Source: JBIOWF01 sp044868295 (GTDB taxonomy: Bacteria > Actinomycetota > Actinomycetes > Streptosporangiales > Streptosporangiaceae). Taken from it: DNA of 13,696 nt. A program made the translations under genes and the position numbers. Position 1 is the stretch's first letter. Every line of letters begins with the position of its first letter. Shown here in pieces: positions 12,719-13,696 of this stretch. The DNA lies in assembly GCA_044868295.1 (NCBI GenBank), contig JBIOWF010000239.1, forward strand, positions 1-13,696, read 5' to 3'. The notes under the pieces are model-generated. The model was not told where the DNA came from, did not search any database, and was given only the letters and a program-made list of their open reading frames with translations.

Positions 12719-13696
12719 TCGCGTCCTCCTCGGCGCACTCACCGCCGATGGGCAGCCCCGCCCTTTCGGCGTAGCGGCGGATGATCCGCTGAGCCGTGAC
12801 GATATCGCGCAGGGCGCCCTCAAGTCCGGTGAGTGGAGGCTCGTCCGCGGTGACGAAGCGGTGAAAGGCGACGAGCTGCCGTTCGAACGCCTCGGCCACG
12901 TCGCGGAAGACCGTCCGGCGTTCCGTGGTTCCCACCCGGGAGGTGACCGTGAGCGTGGTGGGCGCGTTGATGAGGTAGGGGGACGGGAAGACCAGTTCCA
13001 TCGAGCCGTGCTCGTGGTGGATCGTGACCGTCTCCCGGTAGGCCGGATAGCCGGGCAGGAAGTGCCAGCGCAGGCCGTACCTGCTGTGCCCGCTGCCGGG
13101 CAGTGCCCCGGTCACCTCGACGGAGGGCGGGAAGACGTCGTCCGGCCAGACGGCCACGTGTTCCACGGTCTCCGGGGGCCCGGTGAACAGCCGCATCAGC
13201 GACAGGTCGTGGCACATGCTGCCGAGCACGACCTGCGCGTAGAGCCGCCGCACCCGCTGGGGCGCCTCGCCGAGCGCGGTCGTGAGAGCCTGCTCGTCGG
13301 CTTCGAGGTAGGGCGCGAGGGCTTCGGGCGCGGGCCGCGACGGCCGGACCTTGGCGAACAGCAGCTGGGACTCGTCGGACGGGTGCAGCACGGCCACGTC
13401 CAGGTGGCGTACGGCCTGCGGCCCGCCGATCCCGTGCAGCGTGTCGAGCATCCGCTGGGAGGCGGGGTCGTACTGCTTCATGTAGCCGACCATGAGCCGC
13501 GTCTCCGCGGGGATGCGCCGCAGCTCCTCCCGGCTGTAGGCCAGGGGCTTCTCGCACAGCACCCAGTAGCGCTGGTCGAGCGCGGCGGTGACCAGAGGCG
13601 CGTGGGACCCCGCCATCAGCACGATGAGCGCCTCGAACCCGCCCTTGGCCAGCATGGTGAAGGGGTCGTGGAACGCCTGGACGCCGAGCTCGTGCC
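12708..13696 (-). CDS. Gfo/Idh/MocA family oxidoreductase, cut by the window edge
   Basis: This NAD(P)-dependent sugar or polyol dehydrogenase-like protein runs off the right edge. The frame stays open from 13655 (an internal Met) to 13696, reading HELGVQAFHDPFTM, so the N-terminal Rossmann GxGxxG part lies outside. Visible landmarks are the second half of the Rossmann fold (EALIVLMAGSHAPLVTAALD), the family's EKP motif in VLCEKPLAYS, the MVGYMKQYDP strand and the SMCHDLSLMRLFTG helix that lines the active site. About 329 residues are present. The 3' end contains the ribosome site of the GH38 gene and overlaps its start by 11 bases, so the two are coupled. With the mannosidase it suggests a carbohydrate catabolic operon whose other genes are to the right. 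Substrate unknown. Confidence 0.88.
   Translation of the reverse strand, partial: HELGVQAFHDPFTMLAKGGFEALIVLMAGSHAPLVTAALDQRYWVLCEKPLAYSREELRRIPAETRLMVGYMKQYDPASQRMLDTLHGIGGPQAVRHLDVAVLHPSDESQLLFAKVRPSRPAPEALAPYLEADEQALTTALGEAPQRVRRLYAQVVLGSMCHDLSLMRLFTGPPETVEHVAVWPDDVFPPSVEVTGALPGSGHSRYGLRWHFLPGYPAYRETVTIHHEHGSMELVFPSPYLINAPTTLTVTSRVGTTERRTVFRDVAEAFERQLVAFHRFVTADEPPLTGLEGALRDIVTAQRIIRRYAERAGLPIGGECAEEDASEL

Noticed and set aside
12718..12823. N-terminal extension of the mannosidase to 12823
   Set aside because: It would lie inside the oxidoreductase gene and add an unrelated Arg/Ser-rich stretch; GTG 12718 has an excellent ribosome site and starts right at the catalytic domain.

Overview
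This is a GC-rich stretch (about 70 % G+C by eye) from an actinobacterium. The Pup and Dop genes fix that: the prokaryotic ubiquitin-like protein system is essentially an actinobacterial trait, and the pup / endonuclease VII pairing plus gene style would suit a Streptosporangiales-like organism. That lower-rank guess is inference. All genes appear chromosomal; no tRNA, rRNA, CRISPR or complete transposon is visible.

Layout. (1) 129-1328: a membrane acyltransferase. (2) 1459-2976: dop, the depupylase / Pup deamidase, preceded by three 16-bp-spaced repeats and followed by a 13-bp minisatellite and a row of strong hairpins. (3) 3362-4622: cbtB-cbtA on the minus strand, a cobalt transporter behind a cobalamin riboswitch with its own promoter. 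(4) 4623-6902: a variant histidine phosphatase and a CbiE-CbiT fusion (corrin-ring methyltransferase), so 3.4-6.9 kb is a cobalt / B12 module. (5) 6880-6918: a hairpin that looks like the right end of an IS200/IS605-type element, fused into the 3' end of the CbiET gene. (6) 6951-7880 minus: an atypical cytosolic Ser/Thr kinase. (7) 8317-9550: pup and an unusual endonuclease with two zinc-knuckle pairs and two endonuclease VII domains. (8) 9566-13696 minus: a translationally coupled pair, an oxidoreductase cut by the window edge and a GH38 alpha-mannosidase, probably a glycan or mannoside catabolic operon.

How it fits together. Dop converts Pup's C-terminal Gln to Glu and later removes Pup from targets, so regions 2 and 7 are one pathway. 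In the classic layout dop, pup, prcB and prcA are adjacent. Here about 5.3 kb carrying the cobalt / cobalamin module and a kinase separates dop from pup, and the proteasome genes do not follow pup inside the window. The B12 module is internally coherent: cobalt uptake repressed by cobalamin, plus a ring-methylation enzyme and a phosphatase of the kind found near B12 genes.

A second theme is repeat expansion. Short tandem duplications sit at several gene edges (before and after dop, at the endonuclease start and stop), and low-complexity insertions interrupt the phosphatase, CbiE and the mannosidase (twice).
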